Shown: positions 9,038 to 18,068, numbered from the stretch's first letter. The stretch: 64,000 nucleotides of DNA from Candidatus Protochlamydia sp. (GCA_013695355.1 JACDAQ010000025.1:62001-126000), one strand, 5' to 3'. Translations and numbers: made by a program. Notes: generated by a model from the letters alone, not told the origin.

Positions 9038-9649
9038 ATGCAGTTTAAAAAAATAACAGTCTTTTTTTCTTATCTATTTGTTCTTTTAACCTCTTTTTGT
9101 TCTGCTGAATCAAATATTGGATTTCGCATACATCGGAGCGATTATACATTTTCGACTGTGTTTGACATGAGCTATGAACAGCAGCCTTTAGGAAGCATTG
9201 TGAAGAACGCTTTTCATGTCACCACCCACTATGATGTCTATAACCGTTTTGGTTTATATGAAGGGCAAGGGGTTTGCCGTATTCTGTGTTTAGGGCTGCT
9301 TTATTCCTGGGGAACTGAAATTGACATATATGATGCGGACCCTACAAAAAAAGTGGGGGTTATTGATGGACAATATGCGACAACCGAGCCAGCCAAATTT
9401 AGTTTTTACGATGGGAATGGAGAGCGGATTGCGATCGCCTATTTGGATAAAAATTGTGCAGGATTTACCCTTTTTGATCCGGAAAACCCAGCTCTCATTC
9501 TAGGCCGTTTGACCCGTAATTTTATTGTGGACACGATTGACACTTGGGACATCGAAGTTTATTTTCCAGAAAAACTTCCCATGACTATGATGAAAATCTT
9601 TGCTGCATTTGCCTGTGATTCGCAAGATAAATTTAAGCCGGATCTTTAA
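9038..9649 (+). CDS. secreted hypothetical protein
   Basis: A 203-residue protein has a clear Sec signal peptide (hydrophobic VFFSYLFVLLTSFC then SAES, cleavage near residue 23). The mature part is rich in strand-forming and aromatic residues, with segments such as YDVYNRFGLYEGQG, EIDIYDADPTKKVGVIDG and KFSFYDGNGERIAIAYLD. The alternation of short beta strands and Asp/Gly turns recalls the LURP-one/tubby-like barrel fold, but this is a guess from pattern alone. It should act in the periplasm or at the envelope. It is probably monocistronic: a hairpin lies 27 bases after the stop. Confidence 0.75.
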   Translation: MQFKKITVFFSYLFVLLTSFCSAESNIGFRIHRSDYTFSTVFDMSYEQQPLGSIVKNAFHVTTHYDVYNRFGLYEGQGVCRILCLGLLYSWGTEIDIYDADPTKKVGVIDGQYATTEPAKFSFYDGNGERIAIAYLDKNCAGFTLFDPENPALILGRLTRNFIVDTIDTWDIEVYFPEKLPMTMMKIFAAFACDSQDKFKPDL

Positions 9650-9675
9650 GTATAAGTTAAGCTTTAGGTTGACGA

Positions 9676-9709
9676 GAAAGGGCTTTCAGTTTTAATATGA
9701 TGCCCTTTC
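9676..9709 (+). terminator. hairpin after the secreted-protein gene
   Basis: The arms GAAAGGGC and GCCCTTTC are separated by 18 bases. There is no long T-run, so it may be a weak terminator or an mRNA 3'-end hairpin. It lies between the secreted-protein gene and the small gene at 9723. Confidence 0.4.
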
Positions 9710-9722
9710 AAAGGTTTAAGAT

Positions 9723-9971
9723 ATGGATATTGCAGAAAACAATGTAGTTAGATTTATAAGCATCGCCAAGAAGAAAGATGGGATGTTTGCAAATTTTCGG
9801 GTAAAGGGAATGAAGGGCGGGGTAACATTTAGCTCGTCGATCTGCGTGGATATCAGCCAGGCAGATGTTCATGCAGGAGATCCTCTTGAGAAGATCATCG
9901 AAGAGTGCGGACGCATCGCAGTGCGCATGGCAGAAACGAAACTGCAATTCGAAGGTCTTCTTAGCGTATAA
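9723..9971 (+). CDS. small conserved-looking hypothetical protein
   Basis: An 82-residue protein has no signal peptide or membrane segment. It starts just downstream of a hairpin, and its stop is only 10 bases before tRNA-Pro. The first half is strand-like and basic (VVRFISIAKKKDGMFANFRV). The second half has an acidic helix (DPLEKIIEECGRIAVRMAE). Compact size and a plausible fold suggest a real gene of unknown function. The antisense frame across the same bases runs into the tRNA and is not considered coding. Confidence 0.6.
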   Translation: MDIAENNVVRFISIAKKKDGMFANFRVKGMKGGVTFSSSICVDISQADVHAGDPLEKIIEECGRIAVRMAETKLQFEGLLSV

Positions 9972-9981
9972 AATTTCATAT

Positions 9982-10056
9982 CTGGGTGTAGCGCAGCTTG
10001 GCTAGCGCACTTGCCTGGGGGGCAAGGGGTCGGAGGTTCAAATCCTCTCACTCAGA
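9982..10056 (+). tRNA. tRNA-Pro (anticodon GGG)
   Basis: It folds as a full cloverleaf. The acceptor stem is CTGGGTG/CACTCAG with one G-T pair, the D stem GCGC/GCGC, and the anticodon stem CTTGC/GCAAG with loop CTGGGGG (anticodon GGG, codon CCC). The variable loop has five bases, the T arm is GGAGG-TTCAAAT-CCTCT, and the discriminator is A. CCA is not encoded. Confidence 0.95.
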
Positions 10057-10068
10057 TTCTTTTCTCTT

Positions 10069-10114
10069 AAAGGACTTATGAAGGCTTGACCGCTTTTTTA
10101 AGTCCTTTTTTTTT
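10069..10114 (+). terminator. rho-independent terminator after tRNA-Pro
   Basis: A ten-base stem, AAAGGACTTA paired with TAAGTCCTTT, encloses a 20-base loop and continues into a run of T. Its position 13 bases after the tRNA suits termination of the tRNA transcript. Confidence 0.8.
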
Positions 10115-10296
10115 CTTAGCCAAAGAGAGTCCTTATGAATTTTATAATAAATATTGATCAAGATGAGTTTTAGTGTTTTTAGTTTATCGCTCAAATTTTT
10201 CGAGATTGCATTATCCTTTTGGAAAGCTGTATACATTGCTCCGATTCAAAAGCACTGAAGCAAGTTGACTATAAGTTATTTTAGGAGTGTTTTTTA

Positions 10297-11286
10297 ATGC
10301 TGCAAAATAGAGTGATGAGTTCTTTTTTAAAGTGGCTTGGTTTGGATATTGATCCCAATTCTTTGAATTACTTTCCTTTGAAGGGGGGCGGTAGCGAGGC
10401 TACGCTTTTTAGTTTTAATATAGGCCAAAATGCTTATGTCCTTAGACTGTTGCCCGAACAGGCTGATAGACCTACGCGTAAGCACCAGATCGCTTTGGCA
10501 ATACAGGCTGGTAAAATCGGGGTTGGTCCAGAGGTTTATTTTGTTGATAATCAGTTGCAAGGAATGGTGATGCAATTCATTCCTGGAACAACAGTCAAAT
10601 CAGCAGACTTTGAACACTCCGATCAACTGGGGCAATTTGCAAAACTCCTTCAAAAACTGCATCGGTCTAATGAAAAATTTCCCATTGCCATCTCTCCATT
10701 TCAACGCTTCAACCGTTTTATTCGAAAAGGAAAGGAAAGTAAAATAACTTACCCTTCAAAATTTGATGATGTGAAAAACTTAATGAATGAACTTGAAGCT
10801 ACATTAAAATTAATCCCTATTTCGCAAACCCCTACCCATCTTGATTTACATCCCCTGAATATCATGCAACTACACGACAGCTATTTACTTGTTGATTGGG
10901 TCAATGGCGGTATGTGCGATCCTTATTTTGATTTAGCGACTTTTGCTACCTTTCAATGTCTGAATGAATCAAAAACCCATCTCTTTCTTACCCATTACTT
11001 TGAGCGGCCACCCACCTCATCGGAATTGGACCGTTATATTATTACCCAGCCGATCCGCTTATTTGTAGCAGCTGCCGCCTTGCTCAATACATCTCCAGAT
11101 TCAACCCGCCTTCTATCATACAACGAAGCGCTAACAGCATTGATTCTACCTTCGATGAGGGAATTTTCTATAATTGAAAAAAGCGTGCCTCTTTGGCAAT
11201 TCGGACTGACTTTATTAATTTCAGGTTTGGAGCTGGCTGATCATAAAAATTTCAAACAAGCCCTTCATATTTTCAAGAGCATATAA
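10297..11286 (+). CDS. APH-family (choline-kinase-like) phosphotransferase
   Basis: This 329-residue protein has the protein-kinase-like fold used by aminoglycoside and choline kinases. The catalytic loop THLDLHPLNIM (HxDxxxxN) lies near residue 182, and the metal-binding LLVDWVNGGMCDPYFDLATF follows, matching the family's ID(W/F)...GDP..DLA signature. A nucleotide loop region GGGSEATLFSFNIGQNAYVLR lies near residues 30-50. The substrate cannot be read from sequence; choline, ethanolamine or another small hydroxyl compound is likely. AGGAG lies nine bases before the chosen ATG at 10297; a second in-frame ATG lies six codons later. Confidence 0.85.
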   Translation: MLQNRVMSSFLKWLGLDIDPNSLNYFPLKGGGSEATLFSFNIGQNAYVLRLLPEQADRPTRKHQIALAIQAGKIGVGPEVYFVDNQLQGMVMQFIPGTTVKSADFEHSDQLGQFAKLLQKLHRSNEKFPIAISPFQRFNRFIRKGKESKITYPSKFDDVKNLMNELEATLKLIPISQTPTHLDLHPLNIMQLHDSYLLVDWVNGGMCDPYFDLATFATFQCLNESKTHLFLTHYFERPPTSSELDRYIITQPIRLFVAAAALLNTSPDSTRLLSYNEALTALILPSMREFSIIEKSVPLWQFGLTLLISGLELADHKNFKQALHIFKSI

Positions 11287-11429
11287 TATTGGTTTTGAAA
11301 GCACTTTATTTTTTTCGGGCGGATAAAAGAATTTATTCTATAGCCATTTGCACCTTTTTTTGTTTTAATTATTTTATCTAAATCTTCTTCATGTATGGAA
11401 CTTTTGGATTTTTAAAAAATAAGGAAACG

Positions 11430-11891
11430 ATGAAATCAAATACTCCAGAAAAATCACTCGAAAATTATCTTAGGGAAAATATTCCTATTTCAGCGGCTAT
11501 GAATATTGGTGTTGATCTGGCTTCCTCTAAAGAAATAATTTTAAGCGCGCCTATTTCCATTAATATTAATCACAAGAGAACCGTGTTTGGAGGGAGCCTT
11601 CATGCAGTTGCGACGTTGGCGTGCTGGAGCCTGCTTCATGTAAATTTTCAGACATTAAAAGAGAATTTTCAAATTGTCATTACAAAAAGCGAAACTTCTT
11701 ATCTGGCTCCTGTCGCAACCGATTTTAAAGCGGAATGTACCCTCCCCAATCCGTCAGATTGGGAGCTTTTCATATATAGGCTTCAAAAAAAAGGAAAAGC
11801 GCGCATTAAGCTGTCAGCCCAAATCTTTCAATATGATCAGCTTTGTGTTGACTATTCAGGAACGTTTGCAGCGATAAAAATAATAAATTAA
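11430..11891 (+). CDS. YiiD C-terminal-type hot-dog thioesterase
   Basis: This 153-residue protein resembles the putative thioesterase domain found at the C-terminus of YiiD. The segment INHKRTVFGGSLHAVATLACWSLLHV is typical of the hot-dog helix region, and ETSYLAPVATDFKAEC and the final strand VDYSGTFAAIK follow. I prefer the ATG at 11430 (AAGGA just upstream) over an ATG 13 codons earlier. The substrate is unknown but probably an acyl thioester. The MFS transporter gene starts 14 bases after the stop, so the two are likely co-transcribed. Confidence 0.75.
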   Translation: MKSNTPEKSLENYLRENIPISAAMNIGVDLASSKEIILSAPISININHKRTVFGGSLHAVATLACWSLLHVNFQTLKENFQIVITKSETSYLAPVATDFKAECTLPNPSDWELFIYRLQKKGKARIKLSAQIFQYDQLCVDYSGTFAAIKIIN

Positions 11892-11905
11892 ATCTTTAGG
11901 AATTT

Positions 11906-13168
11906 ATGGCAGAACAAAGAAAACAATTTTGGGTGATTTTAATCATCGTTTTTTTAGGGTTTTTGGGCATTTCGATGCCCTACTTGATCTTCCCTTCTTT
12001 GTTTCTAAATCCGGCTTATTCCATCCTTGATGCTTCTTGGAATGAATCCAGTCGCGCCCTTTTGCTTGGAGTAACCCTGGCGGCTTATCCTTTGGGCCAA
12101 TTTATCGGTTCGCCAATTCTTGGATCGCTATCTGATGATTATGGGCGTAAAAGCCTCCTGTGGGGCAGTTTGCTGGTCTCAGCCGTGTGCTATTTGCTTA
12201 GCGGGTTTGCAATTGCCTGGCATAGTCTTGAGCTGCTAATCCTTGGCCGTTTTTTGGCTGGACTGATGGAGGGGAACATTGCCATTGCTCGCGCCATGGC
12301 TTCAGATCTTAAGCTAATCTCAAAGCCTGAAGCTTTCGGAAAGATCAATGCGGCAGCATCCATTGCCTACCTGATCGGGCCTCTTTTAGGAGGGCTGATG
12401 ACCGATACGAACCTGTCCGAAAACCTGAGCACTTCAACTCCGTTCTATTTTATCTGCATTCTCTTTATTTTCCTTGCAGGTCTTTCGGCAGCAGTCCTTA
12501 AAACAGAAGTGCCGGGTAAAAAAAATACTCCCAGAACATTTTGGGAAAGGATCAATCTGGTCAAAAGGCTCGCACAGCTTTTTTCAAATAAGTGGCTGCA
12601 ATTTTTAATTATCTCCTCAACCTGCTTCACCCTTGCGGTTGATATTTTTTTTGAGTTCGGGCCTGTTTTTCTTACTGTCAAGTGGTTTCTTATGCCTGCG
12701 CAGTTGGTGCTTTACAATGTCGTTTTATGTCTTTCTCTAATAGCCGGAAACGGATGGCTTCCTGCTTTTATTGCCTCACGCAAGATCAGCAACAAGTCGG
12801 CAATTATTTATTCGACGGGAGGTTTTGCTCTCCTTCTTGTTGGAATGGTACTGACAGAGTCTTCTGAAATGATGTTAGGTCTGTTTATTTGTAGTGGATT
12901 CGCTATAGGGCTTGCATCCACCTTGTTTACAGTAAAAATATCAAATTCAGTACAAGATAGTATTCAAGGGGAGGTTATGGGAGTGCAAACATCTTTGCGT
13001 GTTTTGGGGGATGCTTTCATTTGCCTGACGGGCGGGGCATTGCTGCTGCTGTCTCCAAAGATCATCCTGATCGTTGCAACACTCTTATCCATTGCATCAA
13101 CAGCCTATTATGTTTTTCGTAGGCAGGCCAATAGCTCGACATGGTTGCTTCCCGGAAATAAGGCATAG
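11906..13168 (+). CDS. MFS transporter (TetA/multidrug-like)
   Basis: A 420-residue inner-membrane protein has about twelve hydrophobic helices. The loop between helices 2 and 3 carries the MFS motif A-like sequence GSLSDDYGRKSLLWG, and helix 5 carries an AYLIGPLLGGLMTD-type motif C seen in drug:H+ antiporters. Substrate is unknown. The gene begins 14 bases after the thioesterase gene. Its last 61 bases lie antisense to the convergent methyltransferase gene. That tail (RRQANSSTWLLPGNKA) is therefore constrained by the other gene and may be an extension. Confidence 0.88.
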   Translation: MAEQRKQFWVILIIVFLGFLGISMPYLIFPSLFLNPAYSILDASWNESSRALLLGVTLAAYPLGQFIGSPILGSLSDDYGRKSLLWGSLLVSAVCYLLSGFAIAWHSLELLILGRFLAGLMEGNIAIARAMASDLKLISKPEAFGKINAAASIAYLIGPLLGGLMTDTNLSENLSTSTPFYFICILFIFLAGLSAAVLKTEVPGKKNTPRTFWERINLVKRLAQLFSNKWLQFLIISSTCFTLAVDIFFEFGPVFLTVKWFLMPAQLVLYNVVLCLSLIAGNGWLPAFIASRKISNKSAIIYSTGGFALLLVGMVLTESSEMMLGLFICSGFAIGLASTLFTVKISNSVQDSIQGEVMGVQTSLRVLGDAFICLTGGALLLLSPKIILIVATLLSIASTAYYVFRRQANSSTWLLPGNKA

Positions 13169-14274
13169 CCTTCTAGATGCGCGATCTGCCAACCTTGTCT
13201 GCATAATTTTTCATAGTCGCGCTTAAAGGATTCCCAATTGCAGCTGACATAGATGATTTGATTAGCTGAGGTTTGATCGAAGGAGTTAATGCATTGGTCG
13301 CTTAAACCTTTGCGAGGCGGGTCTACAATCACAGTATTGGCATCCTGCATCAAATCCAATGCATTCTCTGTAGCATTACTGAAAAAGAAAACTCGCTTTC
13401 TCACATCTTCGGAAAGTTTGGCAGCCGCTAAATTGAAACATATTTCTGAATGTGGATTAATTTCGATACACTTTACTGAGCTGCTTTTTGAGGCAACCGA
13501 AAGCCCAATGATCCCCACGCCCGCATAATATTCCACTACATGGGCTTTTTCAGGGATCCACTCAAAAATTCTGCCAAGCAACTTTTCAAATAAATCCAGA
13601 TTAGCCTGGGCAAAATTGGCAGGTTGAAAACAAACTTCAACAAGGCCTAGTTTTTCCCATAAAAATTCTTCACCCCAAACACGCTGCCATTTTTCTCCAA
13701 AGATAGTATTGGTTTTTTTTGAATTAAAATTAATCCAAAGAGAATGCCAAAATTGCATGTCTGTTTCCTCGGGCAGTTTAAGTAAGGCCCTTTTCCAGGT
13801 TTCGTACTCCTTTGAATCCATCTTATCCATGTTTAGCACGAAGGAGGCCTGTATTTTACTCGTAGAGCGCTCAATTACGCATTGGACGTACCGCAAGTCT
13901 CCCCGATGGTTTTTTTCGTCATAAGGTCTTAATGCATGCCGAATCATCCAATCCCTAATAAATTGGACGGCCTGATTGATGCGAGGATGATGCACCTGGC
14001 AAAAGGGGATGGGAATTACTTCGTGTGAATGACGTTTGAATAACCCGATAACCGGATTTTGGGCCGTTCCTCTGACCGCCAATTTGGCACGGCAGCGCCA
14101 ATGCACGTAAGCACCTTCGTAAAGGAGAGGATCCACCGCTTCGAATTCTTTTAATATTTCGCTCCAAACCGCTGGCTGCTCGGCAAGATGCGTGCTGCAG
14201 CAGCCAGCGCATGTCTTAAAGTGTTGGCATTCAATAGGTTTTAAGGTAATAGTATTCAATTTTGCAGGGTTCAT
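13108..14274 (-). CDS. RlmD/TrmA-family RNA (uracil-5-)-methyltransferase
   Basis: This SAM-dependent enzyme methylates C5 of uridine in rRNA or tRNA. Near the N-terminus CQHFKTCAGC gives the C-x5-C-x2-C part of the Fe-S cluster site. The C-terminal Rossmann domain has VEYYAGVGIIGLSVAS (SAM binding), CIEINPHSEICFNLA, IVDPPRKGLS, and IYVSCNWESFKRD with the catalytic cysteine. No complete N-terminal TRAM domain is seen, so it is shorter than E. coli RlmD. I chose the ATG at 14274; an in-frame TTG at 14313 would add 13 residues. It converges with and overlaps the MFS gene by 61 bases. Which RNA it modifies cannot be told. Confidence 0.88.
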   Translation of the reverse strand: MNPAKLNTITLKPIECQHFKTCAGCCSTHLAEQPAVWSEILKEFEAVDPLLYEGAYVHWRCRAKLAVRGTAQNPVIGLFKRHSHEVIPIPFCQVHHPRINQAVQFIRDWMIRHALRPYDEKNHRGDLRYVQCVIERSTSKIQASFVLNMDKMDSKEYETWKRALLKLPEETDMQFWHSLWINFNSKKTNTIFGEKWQRVWGEEFLWEKLGLVEVCFQPANFAQANLDLFEKLLGRIFEWIPEKAHVVEYYAGVGIIGLSVASKSSSVKCIEINPHSEICFNLAAAKLSEDVRKRVFFFSNATENALDLMQDANTVIVDPPRKGLSDQCINSFDQTSANQIIYVSCNWESFKRDYEKLCRQGWQIAHLEGYALFPGSNHVELLACLRKT

Positions 14275-14599
14275 AAGATAGATTTTACATCTTTTCGAAA
14301 AAAACGTAAACAACTTATTTTTACAGCTTTATATTTTATAATTAAGCCATCAAAAGTGGCTTTTTATTTAACTCACCTTACACAAAAAGAGCAAAATGAA
14401 GAAGCAAGGAATCTGCTCTGTTTGTGTTGGGTAGTTATTTAAGCATTTCCTGGCAGGTCAATGAGCTCAGGAAAACAAAATGAATTCAAAATTCGGTGCT
14501 TCGTTTTAGTTATTAGACGGCAGTTTATCTTTGAACCAAGGTTGTTGGATTTTATTTCATCTTGGGAAGGAAGCGAAAAATTGGGATTGTCAAATGCAT

Positions 14600-15715
14600 T
14601 CATGGATTAGTGTTGTCGCACTCTTCTTTGGAAGAAGAAGAATTGCAATCTCCATCTATATCTATCTTAAGAGGCGTATTTAGGATATAGCCGGGCAGGG
14701 TGGCGCCCTTATTGCAAGCTAATGAAAGCTTGCCTAATTGTTCAATACCCTCCGGATTGTCTTCAAAAAATATGGGCTCATAATGATTGTAGTTAACTTG
14801 AATAATCTTCAGCGAAATAACTTCTTTACCCTGCTTAAGTCTCTGAACAATTTCAGATATATCTAACTCTGCAATATCACCCTCGCTATCTGCAAATAAA
14901 ACGGTAGGCTTAAAACCATACACGCGAGATGTTTTTTTAAGAAGGTAAGCCTGCACAGCAGAAAGAATTTGAACTCCCTCTCCTTCATCATTGATGCTTA
15001 AGAACTCACCCCTATTTTTGCCGATGCAATTTCGGACAAACAATACAAATTCGAATAATTTTGAATCCTTTTCTAGGTAAGAAGAGATTTGCTGATATAT
15101 TGTATCCAGAAGACAATTGTTTCCTTCTGTAGTTGCATGTCCCCTGGAAAGCTGATTGATCTTTAGAACTTTGTCAATTTTTCTTAAATCAGGAATAGCG
15201 GAACTTAATGAAATCGCCTGATAGCATTTGTTTTCAATTATCTTGATAAGCGAGTAAATATTTGAATCATTTAATTTAACTAAAGCATCGTGTATTTCTA
15301 AACCTTTTGATGGTTCTTTTACACAAATTTGCACGATATATCTTTCTATGGCAGCAAGATGAAACTTTTGAATTAAAATGGAAAGAGATGTTGAATGATT
15401 TATTTTATAGGAATTAAGCACTTGATACAAAGATACAAGGTCTCTAATAGAAAGATGATCATAATTAAATTTATCCACTTGAATTGATTGATTGCAATCG
15501 ATGAAAGCACGTGAAGCATGTAAGACTTGCCAACCAACAGTTTCGGCTAAAGGAGGACAGCTGGAATTATTTCCTCTTAAATTAAAATAACAATCGATAA
15601 AATTGATGAAGTCAAGAGCTTCTTTATCTTTAATTTCATTAAATTTACTTTTTAAGTGGTTCCTACTTTCAATACTCGGTAAAAATGAATTTGAAGTCAC
15701 GTTATTAATATACAT
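14600..15715 (-). CDS. putative effector with OTU-like cysteine protease domain
   Basis: A 371-residue protein has two parts. Residues 1-165 are about 79% identical, by hand count over 160 positions, to the N-terminus of the F-box protein at 21460. From residue 190 the two differ. Here EGNNCLLDTIYQQI (Cys201) and QVNYNHYEPIFF (His311) resemble the catalytic Cys and His motifs of OTU deubiquitinases (GDGNCLF... and NHY). The spacing of about 110 residues is in the OTU range. No signal peptide is seen, so if exported it would use type III or another route. A role in removing ubiquitin from host proteins is inference. The Ser/Asp/Cys-rich tail is probably disordered. Confidence 0.65.
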   Translation of the reverse strand: MYINNVTSNSFLPSIESRNHLKSKFNEIKDKEALDFINFIDCYFNLRGNNSSCPPLAETVGWQVLHASRAFIDCNQSIQVDKFNYDHLSIRDLVSLYQVLNSYKINHSTSLSILIQKFHLAAIERYIVQICVKEPSKGLEIHDALVKLNDSNIYSLIKIIENKCYQAISLSSAIPDLRKIDKVLKINQLSRGHATTEGNNCLLDTIYQQISSYLEKDSKLFEFVLFVRNCIGKNRGEFLSINDEGEGVQILSAVQAYLLKKTSRVYGFKPTVLFADSEGDIAELDISEIVQRLKQGKEVISLKIIQVNYNHYEPIFFEDNPEGIEQLGKLSLACNKGATLPGYILNTPLKIDIDGDCNSSSSKEECDNTNP

Positions 15716-16164
15716 AAATTGAAACCTTAAAGTTGTTAGTTAAAATATAAATATTACCTTTTTGAGCTTTTATTTAAAGTTTGCAACCTGTTCGCAGAGA
15801 AGATCGCAAAATGGTATTAATATGAGGATGAATAATATGTTTGAGAGCAAGAGGATCATGCTTAGTAACCTTCATATATAAAAATGATCGCATTTTATAA
15901 CCATACTGATTTATTAACAATGATTTCATCCCCTAATGCTCCCTGATAAGGTAGCTAAATTCTGATCATAACCGGAAGAAAGAAAGGCATGATGTCAGTA
16001 ACCGACAAGATATCGTTCCTCTATGAACATTCAATCAACCGCCCATTTCAGGTCAAATAAAGGGCGACTTACTGACAATTCCACACCCCCTAAAGAAGAA
16101 GATATAAAGTATATATACTATTTCTTCTTGAAAGAAAGCTGTGGAAAACCTATTCTTCCCTTAA
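15716..16164. other. intergenic stretch between divergent genes
   Basis: About 450 AT-rich bases separate the OTU-like gene from the acyltransferase gene. The only structure recognised is the 49-base repeat at 16081-16129. Promoters for both divergent genes should lie here. Confidence 0.5.
16081..16129 (+). repeat. 49-base intergenic repeat, copy B
   Basis: It begins CCACACCCCCTAAAGAAGAA and ends ACTATTTCTTCTT. It is about 85% identical to the minus strand of 8732-8780, and its centre is an imperfect palindrome. It lies 35 bases before the acyltransferase start and could affect its expression. Confidence 0.6.
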
Positions 16165-16860
16165 ATGTCTAGGATCCTTCACATGGTAAAATCATCTTAC
16201 TTTTTTAATTACACCCACTTTGAGCATGCGAAGCTATTCGACGGAGATCCAGCTCCATGGACTATTTTATCCCTTATTGCTCCTTATTTGGAAAAGCTTC
16301 AGCTCGGCCGCCTTTACGGAGAAATTTCTCTCTCGGCTTATCTGATCAATCCGGAACTTATTTCGATTGGGGAGGGCACGATTGTGGAGCCTGGAGCCTA
16401 TATTCAGGGTCCCTGCTGGATCGGTAAAAATTGTCAGATCAGGCATGGCGCTTATATTCGCGGGAATGTCATTACAGGAAACGACTGCGTGATCGGACAT
16501 GACACTGAAGTGAAAAATTCCCTTTTTTTAGACAATGCCCACGCCGCCCATTTTGCTTATGTGGGAGATTCAATATTAGGCCGGGAAGTTAATTTGGGGG
16601 CTGGTACGAAATGTGCCAATTTTAGACTGGACCACCAGTCGGTTCCAGTTTATTATAAGGAGGAGCGGATCACTACTTCCCTTCGAAAACTTGGGGCCAT
16701 TTTGGGAGACAAGTCTCAAATTGGTTGTAATTCAGTCATCAATCCTGGGACTTTGATCGGGCAAGAGGTTTTGTGCTACCCTTGTCTCAACCTTGGAGGG
16801 TGGATTCCATCCCGTTCGGTTATTAAACCAAAAACAGGGTTCAAAATTATTCCTTATTGA
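16165..16860 (+). CDS. left-handed beta-helix (GlmU C-terminal-like) acyltransferase
   Basis: This 231-residue protein is built of hexapeptide repeats such as IGKNCQ, IRGNVI and IGHDTE, the signature of LbetaH acyl- or acetyltransferases. The stretch from ISIGEGTIVEPGAYIQG through VIGHDTEVKN to NLGAGTKCANF matches the GlmU-like subgroup that binds a nucleotide sugar and an acyl donor. It lacks the uridyltransferase half of full-length GlmU. The product may be an acylated sugar for lipopolysaccharide or another envelope component, but this is inference. Two in-frame ATGs lie six codons apart (16165, 16183); neither has a strong ribosome-binding site. Confidence 0.8.
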   Translation: MSRILHMVKSSYFFNYTHFEHAKLFDGDPAPWTILSLIAPYLEKLQLGRLYGEISLSAYLINPELISIGEGTIVEPGAYIQGPCWIGKNCQIRHGAYIRGNVITGNDCVIGHDTEVKNSLFLDNAHAAHFAYVGDSILGREVNLGAGTKCANFRLDHQSVPVYYKEERITTSLRKLGAILGDKSQIGCNSVINPGTLIGQEVLCYPCLNLGGWIPSRSVIKPKTGFKIIPY

Positions 16861-16902
16861 ATCAACGTTTAAAATAATTGAATGTCCATCTCAACAAATT
16901 CC

Positions 16903-17682
16903 CTAGCTTTTTTCCAGCAGCTCAATTCTCGAATCAATCTTTAGTTTGATTTTTATATTTTCAATAATGCTCAATTGTCCGCTTTGATAAAAAAAGTTCT
17001 TTTGCAATATGCTGCGCTGGAAAACCCTTAGCTAAGGCTTTTATAACCTACTGTTCTTGTTTAGACAGGGATAAAACTCCCTGAAATCCAATTTTCCTTA
17101 AAAATTCTTCCCTATCTTTAGGCTCTCTAGACAGCATAGCATTTTCATAAAATTCAGATCCAATATGTGAACCCAAATTAACTTGATTATCATAAATAAT
17201 ATTAAAAATATTTTTATTCTCTTCATGGAAATATTGAATAAATTTTCTAAGCACCGTTAATTCGTTAAGCAAATGCTCATCCCTCAGCGCAAGCTTGCTG
17301 TGGGTACCGAATCCATATCCTTCGATCCCTTCAGGAATCTTCTTCAATAGATGAATATGCAAATTTATGCCGAAGTGTTCGGCAGCTGTATTTAACATGT
17401 CAATATAGGGGTCGTAAGCGATATTTTTCATCAGACTAATACCCGTTGTCAAGCTGTCCGGATGGCGCAAATGAGGAAATTTGCCGAATATGTCATGTGC
17501 AAAAGCGAATTCATTCCAAAGAATATGCGTGCCGACAAAAGAATAATGGCCCGCATAGGTTATACGGTAGTACCAAAAGTGATTAACAGCAAAATGATCT
17601 TCAATAGCTTTGCCATTCGCATCATTTTGTTATGATAAGCCGAAGAAGTGATTTTATGGTCCATTTGTTGAAAAGGAGTCAT
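16903..17682 (-). pseudogene. decayed LuxR-type (HTH) transcriptional regulator
   Basis: Read on the minus strand, an ATG at 17682 opens MTPFQQMDHKITSSAY, then shifts frame near 17630. It continues DHFAVNHFWYYRITYAGHYS through the sensor part down to LSKQEQ. A stop codon at 17048-17050 interrupts it, and the frame goes on as IKALAKGFPAQHIAKELF and LSKRTIEHY, which is a LuxR-type DNA-recognition helix region. A further frameshift leads to ENIKIKLKIDSRIELLEKS and the final stop at 16903-16905. Two frameshifts and one stop make the gene non-functional. The best open piece is 17048-17470. Relatives are known as LuxR-like regulators in intracellular bacteria; the signal sensed is unknown. Confidence 0.8.
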
Positions 17683-17832
17683 TTAAAAAGCTTCATATGC
17701 TAAATTTAATTATTCAAATGCCATCTGGAAAATAAGAACCTGAAAATTCCGATATTATAATATCCGCCAACTCATTTAAGATGAAGTATTTTATATTCAT
17801 CACTTTTTAAAAATGATCTTCGAAACTAATAG

Positions 17833-17998
17833 CTATACCCAAGTGAACTCAAAAATTGGATTTGGACTAGCTTGAAAGCTCCCGCGGTTCACGGATCTAA
17901 AACGACCCCATATTATAATATTGGGTCGTTTTAGATACGCCAACCCCGGGGCTTTGAAGCAGTCCAAATTTCCAATTTTTGAATTCGCTTGGGTATAG
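17833..17998. mobile_element. 166-bp palindromic MITE (TATACCCAAG family), full copy
   Basis: The whole element is one long imperfect palindrome. The left end CTATACCCAAGTGAACTC mirrors the right end GAATTCGCTTGGGTATAG. The arms continue through AAAAATTGGA-TTTGGACT and meet at a perfect hairpin, AAAACGACCC...GGGTCGTTTT. It carries no gene. The flanking TA on both sides would fit a TA target duplication, as used by IS630/Tc1-mariner elements, but the ends themselves contain TA, so this is not proven. A half copy lies at 3917-3993 and a decayed copy at 29333-29456. It lies 70 bases before ispA. Confidence 0.85.
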
Positions 17999-18068
17999 AA
18001 TCAATGATTAATATTGCTCTTTTGAATGTCATTCTTTATGATAAATAAAAAAATTCGAGTTTTTACTT

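Noticed and set aside
9869-10051. An antisense open frame across the 82-residue gene and tRNA-Pro
   Set aside because: It runs through a well-formed tRNA gene, which cannot also encode this protein; the composition follows the tRNA and the plus-strand gene.
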